Shown: positions 8,686-17,630, counted from the stretch's first letter. The stretch: 64,000 nt of DNA from Bradyrhizobium sp. 1 (GCF_023073315.1 NZ_JADPJH010000014.1:452690-516689); one strand, 5' to 3'. The notes: generated by a model not told the origin, from the letters alone. Numbers and translations: made by a program.

Positions 8686-9372
8686 CTATCCCTGCTGACC
8701 CACGGCCTTCCTGACGAACTCCAGCCGCCGCGCCTGCGCCGGCGCGACGCGCTCCTTCATCGCCGCGACGATCGCAGCCGGTGCCGTATCCGGCGAGCCG
8801 GCCTCGAACGGTGGCGCGGGATTGTATTCCATGCGGAGCTGGATCATCTCCGCAGCCGCCCGGCCCCTCAACATCGAGACCAGGGTGAGCGCGAAATCGA
8901 TGCCCGCCGTGATGCCGCCGCCCGTCATGCGGTTGCGATCGATGCAGACCCGCTCGCGCGACACCGAGGCGCCGAAGAACGGCAAGGCATCGACGGCCGT
9001 CCAGTGCGTCGCCGCGCGATATCCCTGCAAGAGGCCGGCAGCGCCGAGCACGAGCGAGCCGGTGCACACCGACGTGACATAAGTCGCGCCCCTCTCCTGC
9101 CTGCGCAGGAACGCCAGCACCTCGTCGTCGAGCATCAGCTCGTCGGTGCCGTAGCCGCCGGGAACGCAGATCACGTCGAGCTGCGGGCAATCGGCGAAGG
9201 TAATGGTCGGCGTCAGCATGATCACGGAATCGCTTGGCACGGGTTCGATGCGTTTCCAGACCAGATGCACAGTCACATCAGGCAGGCTGGAGAAGACTTG
9301 CGCCGGACCAGTGAGATCGAGCTGGGTGACGCGGGGAAAAACCAGAAGACCGATTTGCAACGGACCCGACAT
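8686..9372 (-). CDS. DJ-1/PfpI-family protein (isonitrile hydratase-like)
   Basis: A 228-residue class I glutamine-amidotransferase-like protein of the DJ-1/PfpI superfamily. The nucleophile elbow is TSVCTGSLVLGAAGLL, with the reactive Cys at about residue 104. The helper-acid region is near TQLDLTGPAQVF, and CVPGGYGTDEL is typical of the InhA/isonitrile hydratase branch. The ATG at 9372 gives the usual length; the open frame upstream is arginine-rich and overlaps the divergent gene. It is divergent from a GlxA-type regulator carrying the same fold, which suggests a regulator-enzyme pair. The substrate is not predictable. Confidence 0.84.
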   Translation of the reverse strand: MSGPLQIGLLVFPRVTQLDLTGPAQVFSSLPDVTVHLVWKRIEPVPSDSVIMLTPTITFADCPQLDVICVPGGYGTDELMLDDEVLAFLRRQERGATYVTSVCTGSLVLGAAGLLQGYRAATHWTAVDALPFFGASVSRERVCIDRNRMTGGGITAGIDFALTLVSMLRGRAAAEMIQLRMEYNPAPPFEAGSPDTAPAAIVAAMKERVAPAQARRLEFVRKAVGQQG

Positions 9373-9464
9373 GACCAACCTCGACATCGTGCTTGACGGT
9401 GACAGCCTGTCATGTTCGCCTTGAGATCGGAAACGGCGTAATTCCCTCATTTTTGGACGCGTCC

Positions 9465-10403
9465 ATGATCGGCTTCCTGATCTTTCCCGAATTCCAGTTG
9501 CTGGACGCGGCGGGCCCGATCTCGGTGTTCGAGATCGCAAGACGTCACGCGCCGCATGCGCCGCGCGTGATCACGGTCGCGGCCAGAGCCGGCGCGGTGC
9601 GCAGTTCGTCGGGCACCGAGATGCTGGCCCGCGGCTTGCGATCGGCAAGCGGGGTCACGACGCTGTTCGTGGCCGGAGGCGAAGGCGTCGAGGCCGCCGC
9701 GCGTTGCAGGACGACGATCGCTTTCATTCAAAGGCTGGCGCGGCGCGGCGTGCGCATCGCCAGCGTGTGCTCCGGCGCCTATCTGCTCGCCGAGGCAGGA
9801 CTGCTGGACGGCCGCTGTGCAACCACACACTGGTCCTGCACAAGCGACTTCACCGGGCGCTACCCGAAGATCAGGCTGGAGCCTGACCAGATCTTCACCC
9901 GGGATGGTCACGTCTGGACGTCGGCTGGCATCACGGCAGGGATCGATCTCGCACTCGCCATGATTGCCGAGGACCATGGCGAGGAGATCTCGCAAGCCAC
10001 CGCCCGGCAGCTCGTTCTCTATCATCGCCGCGGCGGCGGGCAGTCGCAGTTCTCGACCCTGCTCGAAATCAAGACGCCGAACGGCCGCTTCGGCGGCCTG
10101 TTGTCCTGGGTGCGCGAAAATCTGGACGCGCAGCTCACGGTCGAGGCGCTTGCCGAGCGCGCGGGATTGAGCGCGCGGCATTTCGTGCGCTCCTTCATCG
10201 CCGAAACCGGCTCGACGCCGACCAAGGCCGTCGAGCGATTACGTGTCGAGGTGGCGCGCGAGCGCGTGCAGTCCTCGGGCGAGGCGATCGAACGCGTCGC
10301 GCAATCCACCGGCTTTCGCGACCCCGAGCGGATGCGCCGCGCCTTCATCCGCGCCTTCGGCCAGCCGCCGCAATCGCTACGGCGCTCCGCACGGAGTGCG
10401 TGA
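9465..10403 (+). CDS. GlxA-type AraC-family transcriptional regulator
   Basis: About 312 residues: an N-terminal DJ-1/PfpI domain (about 1-185, with ASVCSGAYLLAEAGLL at the nucleophile elbow) followed by an AraC-type double helix-turn-helix (about 215-310, including LTVEALAERAGLSARHFVRS and ERVAQSTGFRDPERMRRAF). GlxA-like regulators control catabolic genes. The adjacent divergent DJ-1 protein is the natural candidate target. I use the ATG at 9465 because the fold starts immediately (MIGFLIFPEFQ). A TTG at 9393 in the same frame would add 24 residues but overlaps the divergent promoter. Confidence 0.86.
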   Translation: MIGFLIFPEFQLLDAAGPISVFEIARRHAPHAPRVITVAARAGAVRSSSGTEMLARGLRSASGVTTLFVAGGEGVEAAARCRTTIAFIQRLARRGVRIASVCSGAYLLAEAGLLDGRCATTHWSCTSDFTGRYPKIRLEPDQIFTRDGHVWTSAGITAGIDLALAMIAEDHGEEISQATARQLVLYHRRGGGQSQFSTLLEIKTPNGRFGGLLSWVRENLDAQLTVEALAERAGLSARHFVRSFIAETGSTPTKAVERLRVEVARERVQSSGEAIERVAQSTGFRDPERMRRAFIRAFGQPPQSLRRSARSA

Positions 10404-10510
10404 GCAGAAATCGATCGCTCCGCAGCGGGCGAGTAACGTCAAGCAACCAGATGTTCGCGTGAATTTCGGCTGAGCCCGCAAAACGACTTGACGACGGCGC
10501 CGACAATGAA

Positions 10511-10530
10511 TGTAATGTTATAACATTACA
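10511..10530. promoter_or_regulatory. Zur-type operator
   Basis: A perfect 20-bp palindrome with half-site TGTAATGTTA, A/T-rich in a very G/C-rich region. It contains the RTGTTATANTATAACAY-like core of proteobacterial Zur boxes and lies 68 bases before the start of a COG0523 GTPase gene. Zur would repress here when zinc is plentiful (family knowledge). The site itself is read directly. Confidence 0.8.
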
Positions 10531-10597
10531 TATCCAGTCCCAATGCCCTCTCTCAAGCGTCGTCGTCCTATCCCGTTGAAAAGGCTCTTCGATCTCC

Positions 10598-11818
10598 ATG
10601 CCCAAACTCCCCGTCACCGTCTTGTCCGGCTTCCTCGGGGCTGGAAAGACCACTTTGCTGAACCACGTCCTCAACAACCGGCACGGCCTGAAGGTGGCGG
10701 TGATCGTCAACGACATGAGCGAGGTGAACATCGATGCGGATCTGGTCCGCGATGGCGGTGCGAACCTGTCCCGGACTGACGAGAAGCTGGTCGAGATGAC
10801 GAACGGCTGCATCTGCTGCACGCTGCGCGACGACCTCCTGAAAGAGGTGCGCGCCCTCGCCGCGAACGGCCGCCTCGACTATCTCCTGATCGAATCCACC
10901 GGCATCTCCGAACCGCTGCCGGTTGCAGCGACCTTCGATTTCCGTTCCGAGGACGGCGAAAGCCTCTCCGACGTGGCACGCCTCGACACCATGGTCACCG
11001 TGGTCGACGCGGTGAACCTGCTCAGGGATTATTCGTCGACGGATTTTCTCGAGCAGCGCGGCGAAGCGCTGGCAAACGACAAGCGCACGCTGGTCGATCT
11101 GCTCGTCGAGCAGATCGAATTTGCCGACGTGATCGTTCTCAACAAGGTCGACGACGCCTCGCCGGCGCAACGCGAAGCAGCGCGAAAAATCATCCGCGCG
11201 CTCAATCCGGAAGCGGAGCTGATCGAAGCCAACCACAGCCGGGTCGCCTTCGATCGCATTCTCGACACCGGCCGGTTCGACTTCGAAAAGGCGCAAGCGC
11301 ATCCGCTCTGGTTCAGGGAGCTCTACGGCTTTGCCGACCATATGCCGGAGACGCAAGAATACGGCGTCACCAGCTTCGTCTATCGCGCGCGCCGGCCGTT
11401 CGATCCCGAGAAATTCGACAAGTTCGTGAGGGAGCCCTGGCCGGGCGTCATTCGCGCCAAGGGACATTTCTGGCTGGCGACGCGCCCGCAATGGCTTGGC
11501 GAGATCAGCCAGGCTGGTTCGATCACGCGCACGGATGCCCTTGGCTTCTGGTGGGCGAGCGTGCCCGCAGAGCGATGGCCGGATGATCCGTCCTGGCGCA
11601 AGCAGCTGCGCGCGAACTCGAACGAGATCTATGGCGATCGCCGCCAGGAGATCGTGTTCATCGGCACCGGCATGGATGAAAACGCGATCCGCGCCCGCCT
11701 GGACGCCTGCCTCGTCCCGGGAAAGCCTGCGATGAGCGTCACCGAATGGGCCAAGCTCGCAGACCCCTTCCCGGTCTGGCGTCGCGCGGATCAGATCGCC
11801 CAGGCGGACCACCAATGA
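10598..11818 (+). CDS. COG0523/CobW-family metallochaperone GTPase (zinc-type)
   Basis: A 406-residue P-loop GTPase of the CobW/YjiA/ZigA group. Walker A is GFLGAGKTT (11-19), NDMSEVNID (38-46) follows, the metal-binding motif is CICC at 71-74, and the guanine specificity motif is NKVD at about 184. The C-terminal CobW_C domain spans about 270-400. Family members deliver metal to client enzymes. The perfect Zur palindrome upstream points to a role in zinc starvation. The stop overlaps the start of a 61-residue gene (ATGA), so the two are translationally coupled. Confidence 0.9.
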   Translation: MPKLPVTVLSGFLGAGKTTLLNHVLNNRHGLKVAVIVNDMSEVNIDADLVRDGGANLSRTDEKLVEMTNGCICCTLRDDLLKEVRALAANGRLDYLLIESTGISEPLPVAATFDFRSEDGESLSDVARLDTMVTVVDAVNLLRDYSSTDFLEQRGEALANDKRTLVDLLVEQIEFADVIVLNKVDDASPAQREAARKIIRALNPEAELIEANHSRVAFDRILDTGRFDFEKAQAHPLWFRELYGFADHMPETQEYGVTSFVYRARRPFDPEKFDKFVREPWPGVIRAKGHFWLATRPQWLGEISQAGSITRTDALGFWWASVPAERWPDDPSWRKQLRANSNEIYGDRRQEIVFIGTGMDENAIRARLDACLVPGKPAMSVTEWAKLADPFPVWRRADQIAQADHQ

Positions 11819-12000
11819 CCGAAATCGTCCGCTTCGTTCCGAAATCCGAACTCGAGCGAGAGCGCCTCATCCGCGAGGCGCGTGCGATCTACGACAGCAT
11901 TTTCCCGCCGGTCACTTTGACCGGCGGACAAGCTGATGATCGCTTGGACCAACGGGCGCCGTGCGAGGCACTCACCGAAATCCAGCCGAAACAACGATAG
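11815..12000 (+). CDS. small protein coupled to the COG0523 GTPase
   Basis: A 61-residue charged protein starting [13 protein letters not shown], with a helical N-terminal half ([19 protein letters not shown]) and a polar C-terminus with one cysteine. Its ATG overlaps the GTPase stop in an ATGA arrangement, so it should be made in fixed proportion to the GTPase and share its Zur control. I do not recognise a family. Tight coupling and normal codon use support it as real. Confidence 0.66.
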   Translation: MTEIVRFVPKSELERERLIREARAIYDSIFPPVTLTGGQADDRLDQRAPCEALTEIQPKQR

Positions 12001-12045
12001 GGATGAAGGCGATGCGCTCGGAAGGCGCGCGCAGTCATTGTCGGC

Positions 12046-13221
12046 TCAGCCGCCATATTGCTGCTTCATGTATTTCAGGTAGTTGCCGAGGTGGTGCTGC
12101 CAGAAATAGTCCTGCGTCTGGCATCCCGGCGTCCCATCGGTCGGGTTGCCGCCCGGGTTGGCGAATAGCGGCAGCAGCGCGCCGACGTCGGCATAGTTTA
12201 GCGAGGCCTGAAGCTGGTCGAGAATCTGTTGGATCACATCCGAGATCGTTGATCCCGTGATCGGTGCGGCATTTGCCGCGCCGAGATCGGCGGCATTCAA
12301 ATGGATCGTCTCGGACATCAGTCTCAAGGAAAGACTCTCGACCCGCAGCTTGAGCCGCCTCACCGCATCGTCGCGAACACGATTGACCGCGCTCTCACCG
12401 TCGGTGATGACGCTGCCGAGCGCGATCAATGCCTCGGGATTGGGAGTGCCGCCGAATCCACGCAGCGGATTTGGCGTGTTGAGGTCTGATATCCACTCCA
12501 GGGCAAACGGCGCCTGCGGCACCCAGTCCTGCGTCGACGTCACCGCCCAGCCATATCCGTCGACCGCGGCAAGCCGCGCGTAATCGTATGCGTAATGGTC
12601 GTTGCCGCCCTTGGCGGGCGCGAAGGTATATGTCTTGTAGACCGGCCCCTTAAAAACATCCGTCGAGTGCCGGACCAGCGAGGTCAGCAGCGTAGCGATC
12701 GAGGCACCCTGGCTGTGCCCGGTGAGGTAGACGTCGTTGCCCTGCTCCGCGAGCAGCGCCAGAGTCACGAACAATGGGCTATCGGTGGTGAACAGCATGA
12801 GCAGCAAACTCAGAGCGAAGCCCGAATGCACACCGGCTTTCACCGCGCTGTCACCCTCATCGCGGGCGAGGTAAAACGGCAGCGAGATCGAATCGAGCTT
12901 CACGTCAAAGCGCGCGTTGATCAGGGGGAACAGCAAGTCGGCCAACACGCTGGCCGCACTTGTGACCGTGCCGCGCACTGCGATCGCGTATTGGGTGGTG
13001 TCACTCTGGTTCTGCCAGACCTGCCAGTAATTATCCAACAGCGTGGCACTCGTCGGGGTGAGGTCCTTGCGGATCGCCCAATTTGAACTTGGATCGGGCA
13101 CGGGGGGCACGCCGCAGGTTGCCACCGCTTCGGACAGCGATGGCGTGCCGGCATAGGCATGCTGCGCCATCTCGAGCAGAAGTTGCGCCTCCGCGAATTG
13201 GAATCCCGGCTTGAGCGTCAT
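12046..13221 (-). CDS. lipase class 3-like alpha/beta hydrolase
   Basis: A 391-residue protein with the fungal-type lipase_3 core. YAIAVRGT is the strand and oxyanion region, and the nucleophile elbow is VYLTGHSQGASIATLL with Ser at about 173. FAPAKGGND and STQDWVPQAPF hold candidate acid residues. No signal peptide is evident. Members hydrolyse acyl esters, but the substrate here is open. It stands alone between the zinc GTPase operon and a tRNA gene. The N-terminal 45 residues (AEAQLLLEMAQHAY) match the usual lead-in of this family. Confidence 0.82.
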   Translation of the reverse strand: MTLKPGFQFAEAQLLLEMAQHAYAGTPSLSEAVATCGVPPVPDPSSNWAIRKDLTPTSATLLDNYWQVWQNQSDTTQYAIAVRGTVTSAASVLADLLFPLINARFDVKLDSISLPFYLARDEGDSAVKAGVHSGFALSLLLMLFTTDSPLFVTLALLAEQGNDVYLTGHSQGASIATLLTSLVRHSTDVFKGPVYKTYTFAPAKGGNDHYAYDYARLAAVDGYGWAVTSTQDWVPQAPFALEWISDLNTPNPLRGFGGTPNPEALIALGSVITDGESAVNRVRDDAVRRLKLRVESLSLRLMSETIHLNAADLGAANAAPITGSTISDVIQQILDQLQASLNYADVGALLPLFANPGGNPTDGTPGCQTQDYFWQHHLGNYLKYMKQQYGG

Positions 13222-13542
13222 GCTGCCCTCCTTGCAAAGGTGCCCGACTCCGACAGCCCGTGCTCGGACCCGGGAGCCAGCGACCGATCATTCGCATCTC
13301 TCGGGGATTATCAATTACAGCGTGTTATTTTACAAGAACGCAATATTAAGATGTCGCTCGATCGTGGCGAAAACGACATCATCTCGGCAAATCGGATTGG
13401 CTGAACAGATTCGCTCAGACGCATCTCGTCCGATGCAGCCACTTTCGCCTGATGTTTGATGATCAGATCATCGACTTGATCTGCAGGTGGATTTCGGCCG
13501 AAACAGGCCCCTACCCCGGCCAAAACGGCGTAATCCGCCGTA
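13222..13542. other. gene-free stretch
   Basis: About 320 bases between the lipase start and the tRNA gene. There is an A/T-richer patch around 13305-13365 that could hold the lipase promoter. I see no coding frame with the local codon bias, no repeat copy and no clear hairpin. Confidence 0.5.
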
Positions 13543-13627
13543 TGGTGCGCTCGGAGGGACTCGAACCCCCACGGTGTTACCCACTGCCACCTCAAGGCAG
13601 CGCGTCTACCAATTCCGCCACGAGCGC
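13543..13627 (-). tRNA. tRNA-Leu (anticodon GAG)
   Basis: On the minus strand the sequence begins GCGCTCG and ends CGAGCGC-A-CCA, giving a perfect 7-bp acceptor stem with an encoded CCA. The T-arm GTGGGGGTTCGAGTCCC is canonical. The anticodon stem CTGCC/GGCAG encloses the loop TTGAGGT, so the anticodon is GAG (reads CUC, leucine). A long variable arm is present, as expected for leucine. No integrase or duplicated tRNA end is near, so it does not appear to be an occupied attachment site. Confidence 0.96.
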
Positions 13628-13799
13628 AAGGAGATACCGGCCTGAGGTCGTTAGGCTGGCCGGATCAGCGGTCGCCGATCTAACAAATCCATCAGAGGGA
13701 TACAAGCCTGCAAGGGCCCCGAATTCCACAAGCTTGGAAGGAAAATCCCTATTCACTGCCCGGATCGGCCCTATCGGGTGCCGAAGCCCTGTTAGGCCG

Positions 13800-14042
13800 C
13801 TACCGCGTCCCCTGCGTGCGCGGCAGCATCTGCTTGACCTCGACCGCGATTCGATTGCGGTCCACCAGCACGACGCCGGAGGCGACCGGCAGGTTGTTTG
13901 CCAAAACCTTGACCTCGTCGGCCTCGGTTGCGTCCAGCTCGATGATGGCGCCGCGGGAAAGACGTAATACTTGATGGATCGGCATGGTGGTCGTCCCGAG
14001 GACGACCATGAGATCCACGGTGACTTTATCGAGAGTGGGCAC
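13800..14042 (-). CDS. FliN/SpoA-domain protein (flagellar switch-like), short
   Basis: An 80-residue protein that is essentially one SpoA domain: VDLMVVLGTTTMPIHQVLRL, then GAIIELD, VKVLANNLPVASGVVLVD and RIAVEV. These match the C-terminal domain of the flagellar C-ring protein FliN. Ordinary FliN proteins are longer, with a leader of 30-60 residues, and sit in flagellar operons. This copy has no flagellar neighbours. It may be the true FliN of this strain, a paralogue for a second flagellar system, or a repurposed switch protein. Confidence 0.8.
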   Translation of the reverse strand: MPTLDKVTVDLMVVLGTTTMPIHQVLRLSRGAIIELDATEADEVKVLANNLPVASGVVLVDRNRIAVEVKQMLPRTQGTR

Positions 14043-14123
14043 TGTCAGGACCGCCGCAACTTGGGACTAGGACTATGCACTCGGCATTTGCGCCTGCGAT
14101 CATCACCCCGTTATGGTTAGCCA

Positions 14124-14861
14124 ATGGTTAATTCGCCTCAAAACCCTCGCCAAAACCTGGATTTAACGCCGTTTTCCGCTGCTGGCGGCGAACCCGTGGA
14201 GTGGCGGATTTCGGACACGCCCGTGCCCTATCCGGACGCGGTTTCCGCCATGGAGGCGCGAGTCGCGGCGATTGCGGCAGGCGAGGCTCCGGAGCTGGTC
14301 TGGCTGCTCGAACACCCCCCGCTCTACACCTCCGGCACCTCGGGCAAGGATAGCGACCTTCTCGATCCCAAATTCCCGACCTTTGCCACCGGGCGCGGCG
14401 GGCAGCTGACTTATCACGGGCCCGGCCAGCGGGTGGCCTATATCATGCTCGACCTGAAGCGCCGCCGGCCTGACGTGCGGGCCTATGTCGCGAGCCTGGA
14501 AGAGCTGATCCTGAAGACGCTCGCCGCCTTCAACGTTCGCGGCGAGCGGCGCGAGGACCGGGTCGGCGTCTGGGTGAAGCGGCCCGACAAGGGGCCCGAG
14601 CACGAGGACAAGATCGCCGCGATCGGGGTGCGGCTGAAGCGCTGGGTCTCGTTCCACGGCATCGCCATCAATGTTGAGCCGGAGCTTTCGCATTTCGCCG
14701 GCATCGTGCCCTGCGGCGTCGCCGATCCCCGCTACGGCGTGACGTCACTGGTCGATCTCGGCCAGCTCGTGGCCATGGCCGACGTCGATATCGCTCTGCG
14801 CCAAGCCTTCGAGGAGCTGTTCGGGCCGACCAAGGCGTTGGTACCGGAAGTGGCTGTCTAG
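14124..14861 (+). CDS. lipB: octanoyltransferase LipB
   Basis: A 245-residue lipoyl(octanoyl) transferase. It moves the octanoyl group from acyl carrier protein to apo-lipoyl domains, the first step of lipoate assembly. Family motifs: [50 protein letters not shown] (catalytic Lys) and [10 protein letters not shown] (catalytic Cys). Length and motif order are standard. It stands alone, with no lipA adjacent. Confidence 0.95.
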   Translation: MVNSPQNPRQNLDLTPFSAAGGEPVEWRISDTPVPYPDAVSAMEARVAAIAAGEAPELVWLLEHPPLYTSGTSGKDSDLLDPKFPTFATGRGGQLTYHGPGQRVAYIMLDLKRRRPDVRAYVASLEELILKTLAAFNVRGERREDRVGVWVKRPDKGPEHEDKIAAIGVRLKRWVSFHGIAINVEPELSHFAGIVPCGVADPRYGVTSLVDLGQLVAMADVDIALRQAFEELFGPTKALVPEVAV

Positions 14862-15056
14862 CGTTTCCTGTTGGAGACGCACTGCCCGCGTTCTCCGCTC
14901 GCACGGAATCGGTTATGCTTGATTCCGGTGCCGCCCACGCCTCCCCCCTCCGCCGGGAAAGCAGACCTCATGCCGGGCGAGTTGATCATCGAACCGACTG
15001 TTCGAGCACTGGGCATAAGGAGGGATTGCGTTTCAGCTCGCAATGGGAGGTTCTCT

Positions 15057-15770
15057 ATGAAGTTGTCCGCACCCATCTATCATCTGAAGCGCAAAGCAAA
15101 ACGCTTGTCGCGCGAGGAAGGCGTTCCGCTCCACACAGCACTTGACCGCGTTGCCGCGAGCGAAGGGTTTTCCGCCTGGAGCATGCTCGCGGCGAAAGCT
15201 GGCGCGGCCACGCCGGCCAATCGCCTGTTCCCACAATTCCAGCCGGGCGATCTCGTGCTGGTCGGGGCGCGCCCCGGCCAGGGCAAGACGCTGATGAGCC
15301 TCGAACTTGCCGTGGAGGCCATGAAGTCGGGCCATCGCGCCGTGTTCTTCTCGCTCGAATACACCGAGAGGGACGTTCTGGATCGCCTCCGCGCGATCGG
15401 CGTAGATCCCGCGCAGTTCGACAAGCTGTTCGAGGTCGATTGCTCCGATGCGATCAGCGCCGACTATGTCGTCAAGCAGATGGCCGCAGCGCCACGCGGC
15501 ACGGTCGTGGTGATCGACTATCTGCAACTGCTCGACCAGAGGCGGGAAAACCCTGATCTCACCGTTCAGGTGCGCACGCTGAAATCGTTCGCACGGGACA
15601 TGGGACTGATCGTGGTCTTCATCTCGCAGATCGACCGGTCCTATGATCCGTCGATGAAAGCCTGTCCTGATCTCAGCAATGTCAGGCTACCAAACCCGCT
15701 GGATCTAAAACTGTTCGACAAGACGTGTTTCCTGAACAATGCCGAGGTTCAGTTCAGCGCGGCGAGCTGA
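15057..15770 (+). CDS. small RecA/DnaB-fold ATPase
   Basis: A 237-residue protein with a single RecA-like core as in the DnaB helicase C-terminal domain. The Walker A-like motif is GARPGQGKT (about 76-84), followed by FFSLEYTERDV, Walker B VVVIDYLQLLDQRR (about 151-164), then VVFISQIDRS. Before the core is a 45-residue lead (LKRKAKRLSREEGVPLHTALDRVAASEGFSAWSML). No primase-binding N-terminal domain is present, so it is not the replicative helicase. I start at the ATG at 15057, preceded by GGGAGG. Its role is unknown. Confidence 0.8.
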   Translation: MKLSAPIYHLKRKAKRLSREEGVPLHTALDRVAASEGFSAWSMLAAKAGAATPANRLFPQFQPGDLVLVGARPGQGKTLMSLELAVEAMKSGHRAVFFSLEYTERDVLDRLRAIGVDPAQFDKLFEVDCSDAISADYVVKQMAAAPRGTVVVIDYLQLLDQRRENPDLTVQVRTLKSFARDMGLIVVFISQIDRSYDPSMKACPDLSNVRLPNPLDLKLFDKTCFLNNAEVQFSAAS

Positions 15771-15777
15771 TGATCAG

Positions 15778-15805
15778 GCCGCGGGTGAGATTGCTCACCC
15801 GCGGC
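15778..15805. terminator. bidirectional hairpin terminator
   Basis: A perfect 12-bp stem (GCCGCGGGTGAG / CTCACCCGCGGC) with an ATTG loop lies between the stops of the convergent ATPase and tautomerase genes. It lacks a long T tract on either side. Confidence 0.6.
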
Positions 15806-15813
15806 TTACGGCA

Positions 15814-16236
15814 TCACGCCGCCTGCAGCGACACCTCAAGCTTGCCGGCGATGTATCGCCGCTCCTGGGTCAGGCCGCCAAAGCCGTACGCGTCGCCCTT
15901 GACCTCGTCGACATGCAGATAGGTCTCGGAATGCAGCGGCCCCAAAATCTCGGCCATGCGCTTGAACATGGCAGCAAGATAGGCTGCCTTCTCGTCCTTG
16001 GTGTTGGTGCCTTCGCTGACGTGGATATCGATCCAGTAGCTGGCGAGCTTCTGCTCGGCGAGCGACTTGCCGCCGGCGAACCAGTCGCCGGCATCGACTG
16101 ACTTCACGATGATGGCGGTCACCTCCGGGTCCTTGTGCAGGATTTTTGCGGTGAGCTCGGACACGGCATTCGCAATGTCGGCCTTCAGCGAGGCCGACTG
16201 GCGGGAGCTGGTGTAGGACACGGTGATCAGGGGCAT
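15814..16236 (-). CDS. tautomerase-superfamily protein (4-oxalocrotonate tautomerase-like)
   Basis: A 140-residue tautomerase-fold protein beginning MPLITVSYTSSRQSA. The N-terminal proline exposed after Met removal is the catalytic base in this superfamily. The length suggests two fused beta-alpha-beta units or a tautomerase with a C-terminal extension, as in larger members. The ATG at 16236 is chosen because it puts the proline at position 2; the frame runs upstream without it. It is divergent from a broken LysR gene that probably once controlled it. Confidence 0.85.
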   Translation of the reverse strand: MPLITVSYTSSRQSASLKADIANAVSELTAKILHKDPEVTAIIVKSVDAGDWFAGGKSLAEQKLASYWIDIHVSEGTNTKDEKAAYLAAMFKRMAEILGPLHSETYLHVDEVKGDAYGFGGLTQERRYIAGKLEVSLQAA

Positions 16237-16299
16237 GGTCGTTCTCCTCAAGGTGTCGCGCGATTTGCGCGGCGTTGGAGAGAAGCTAGACCTTCGCCC

Positions 16300-16347
16300 G
16301 TCATTTTGATATGTTATCTCTGTTGATACCAGTGATAAGTATTCATA
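16300..16347. promoter_or_regulatory. candidate LysR operator between tautomerase and lysR genes
   Basis: The 111-bp divergent intergenic region contains an interrupted dyad TTATC-N15-GATAA at about 16313-16337, A/T-rich compared with its surroundings. LysR proteins commonly bind T-N11-A type dyads in such divergent regions. The site is seen; its function is inference. Confidence 0.4.
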
Positions 16348-17197
16348 ATGACTGCCACACTCGACATCGCCACCATCAAGGCCTTCCTGCTGGTTGCCGA
16401 GCTCCAGAGTTTTACCCGTGCTGCCGAGGCGCTCGGCACGACCCAAGCTGCTGTCAGCCTCAAGCTGCAACGGCTGGAGACTTTGCTCGGAAAGCGCCTC
16501 GTCGAACGCTCGCCGCGTGCGGTCCGGCTCACCGCCGAGGGCGTGGGCTTCCTCGATCGCGCCCGCGTGCTGATGGCCGCGCATGACCGCGCGCTGTCGG
16601 GCGAGGCTCCCATCGCGCAGTCGCTCTCGCTCGGCATCTCCGACCACGCCGCGGGCCCGGAACTGGTGCCGCTGCTCGAACGTCTGCACACGATGTCGTC
16701 AAATCTCCCTCGCCGTCACCATCGGCTTCTCGCGCGCGATGCAGGATGCCTATGACGCGGGCGAGCTGGATGCGGTGATCGTCCGCCAGGAAGGAAGCCG
16801 CCGCGGCGGCGAGAAGCTGACTGTGGACGAGTTCGGCTGGTTCGCATCACGCCGCTTCGCGTTGCCGAAGGGTGAGCCGCTGCCGCTCGCGACACTCGCC
16901 CCGCCCTGCGGCGTCCGTGCCGTCGCCGTCCGCGCGCTCGACAAGGCCGGCATCGCCTGGCGCGAGCGCTTTGTCGGCGGCGGCGTCACCGCCGTGGTCG
17001 CGGCTGCCCTCGCCGGACTTGCCATCGCGCCGCTGGCGCGGCGGATCGCACCTCCCGGGCTGATCGACATCGGGCTCGCGCACAAGCTGCCGAAACTCGG
17101 CAGTTCGAAAGTGATGCTGCATTCGAAAGTCAGCGATCCCGCCAAGCTCGCGGCGTTGCGCGCGGTCGCGGCAACGTTTCGCAGCGTGGCGGCTTAG
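16348..17197 (+). pseudogene. LysR-family regulator interrupted by a frameshift
   Basis: Codons from 16348 encode a LysR helix-turn-helix (about 1-65, with FTRAAEALGTTQAAVSLKLQ) and the linker up to PELVPLLERLHTM. The effector-binding domain continues in the +1 frame (SLAVTIGFSRAMQDAYDAGELDAVIV on to position 17197). The switch must lie between about 16690 and 16712; one extra A in the CAAAT run at 16700-16704 would explain it. The joined product would be about 282 residues, normal for the family. As it stands the first frame stops at 16755, after 135 residues. It is a recent inactivation or a sequencing error. Confidence 0.85.
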
Positions 17198-17621
17198 CGC
17201 TCAGATCGCCGACGCTCTCGCCCGCGTATCTGCCCGCGACAAACCAATATGCGATCCCAGCGAGGCATCCAGCCAGACCAAAGAGCGCATCAAACAGAAG
17301 GCTGGTCCTGAAAACAAGATCGGCAATCAAGGCTCCTATCGCAGCGCCGGTCGGCGCGTAGAACAGTACGGAGCGAATTCGCAATGACTCGCTGAACAAG
17401 ATCACGAGCGCAGCCGGCATCATGCTTAGTAAGCAGGTAAGGACCAACATCAACAAGACAAACACGACTACGGCGACAGTGGAGCCCAGGCTTTCCTGGA
17501 AACCTCGATAGGGCAGCATCAGGATCGTTCCAATGACTGGCAACGCCCCCAATGTCGTCGCTGCCGTCAAGCATCCTCGAAACCAACCGTTCACCACGCG
17601 CGGGCAGCTATCGCAGGACAT
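17130..17621 (-). CDS. putative integral membrane protein
   Basis: A 163-residue protein with four hydrophobic segments (about 19-38, 48-70, 78-100 and 104-130) and a soluble Arg/Pro-rich tail. The N-terminus has two cysteines (SCDSC). Its last 23 codons overlap the 3' end of the broken lysR gene in the convergent direction, which is unusual and may mean the tail is an extension by stop loss. I do not recognise the family. The hydrophobic pattern is consistent over the whole length, which argues against chance. Confidence 0.55.
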   Translation of the reverse strand: MSCDSCPRVVNGWFRGCLTAATTLGALPVIGTILMLPYRGFQESLGSTVAVVVFVLLMLVLTCLLSMMPAALVILFSESLRIRSVLFYAPTGAAIGALIADLVFRTSLLFDALFGLAGCLAGIAYWFVAGRYAGESVGDLSAKPPRCETLPRPRATPRAWRDR

Positions 17622-17630
17622 GCTCTCACC

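Noticed and set aside
13543..13627. tRNA-Leu as a mobile-element attachment site
   Set aside because: No integrase, no repeated tRNA end and no change in composition nearby.
16348..16755. programmed frameshift in the LysR gene
   Set aside because: No slippery heptamer or downstream structure is apparent and no LysR gene is known to need one; mutation or sequencing error is simpler.
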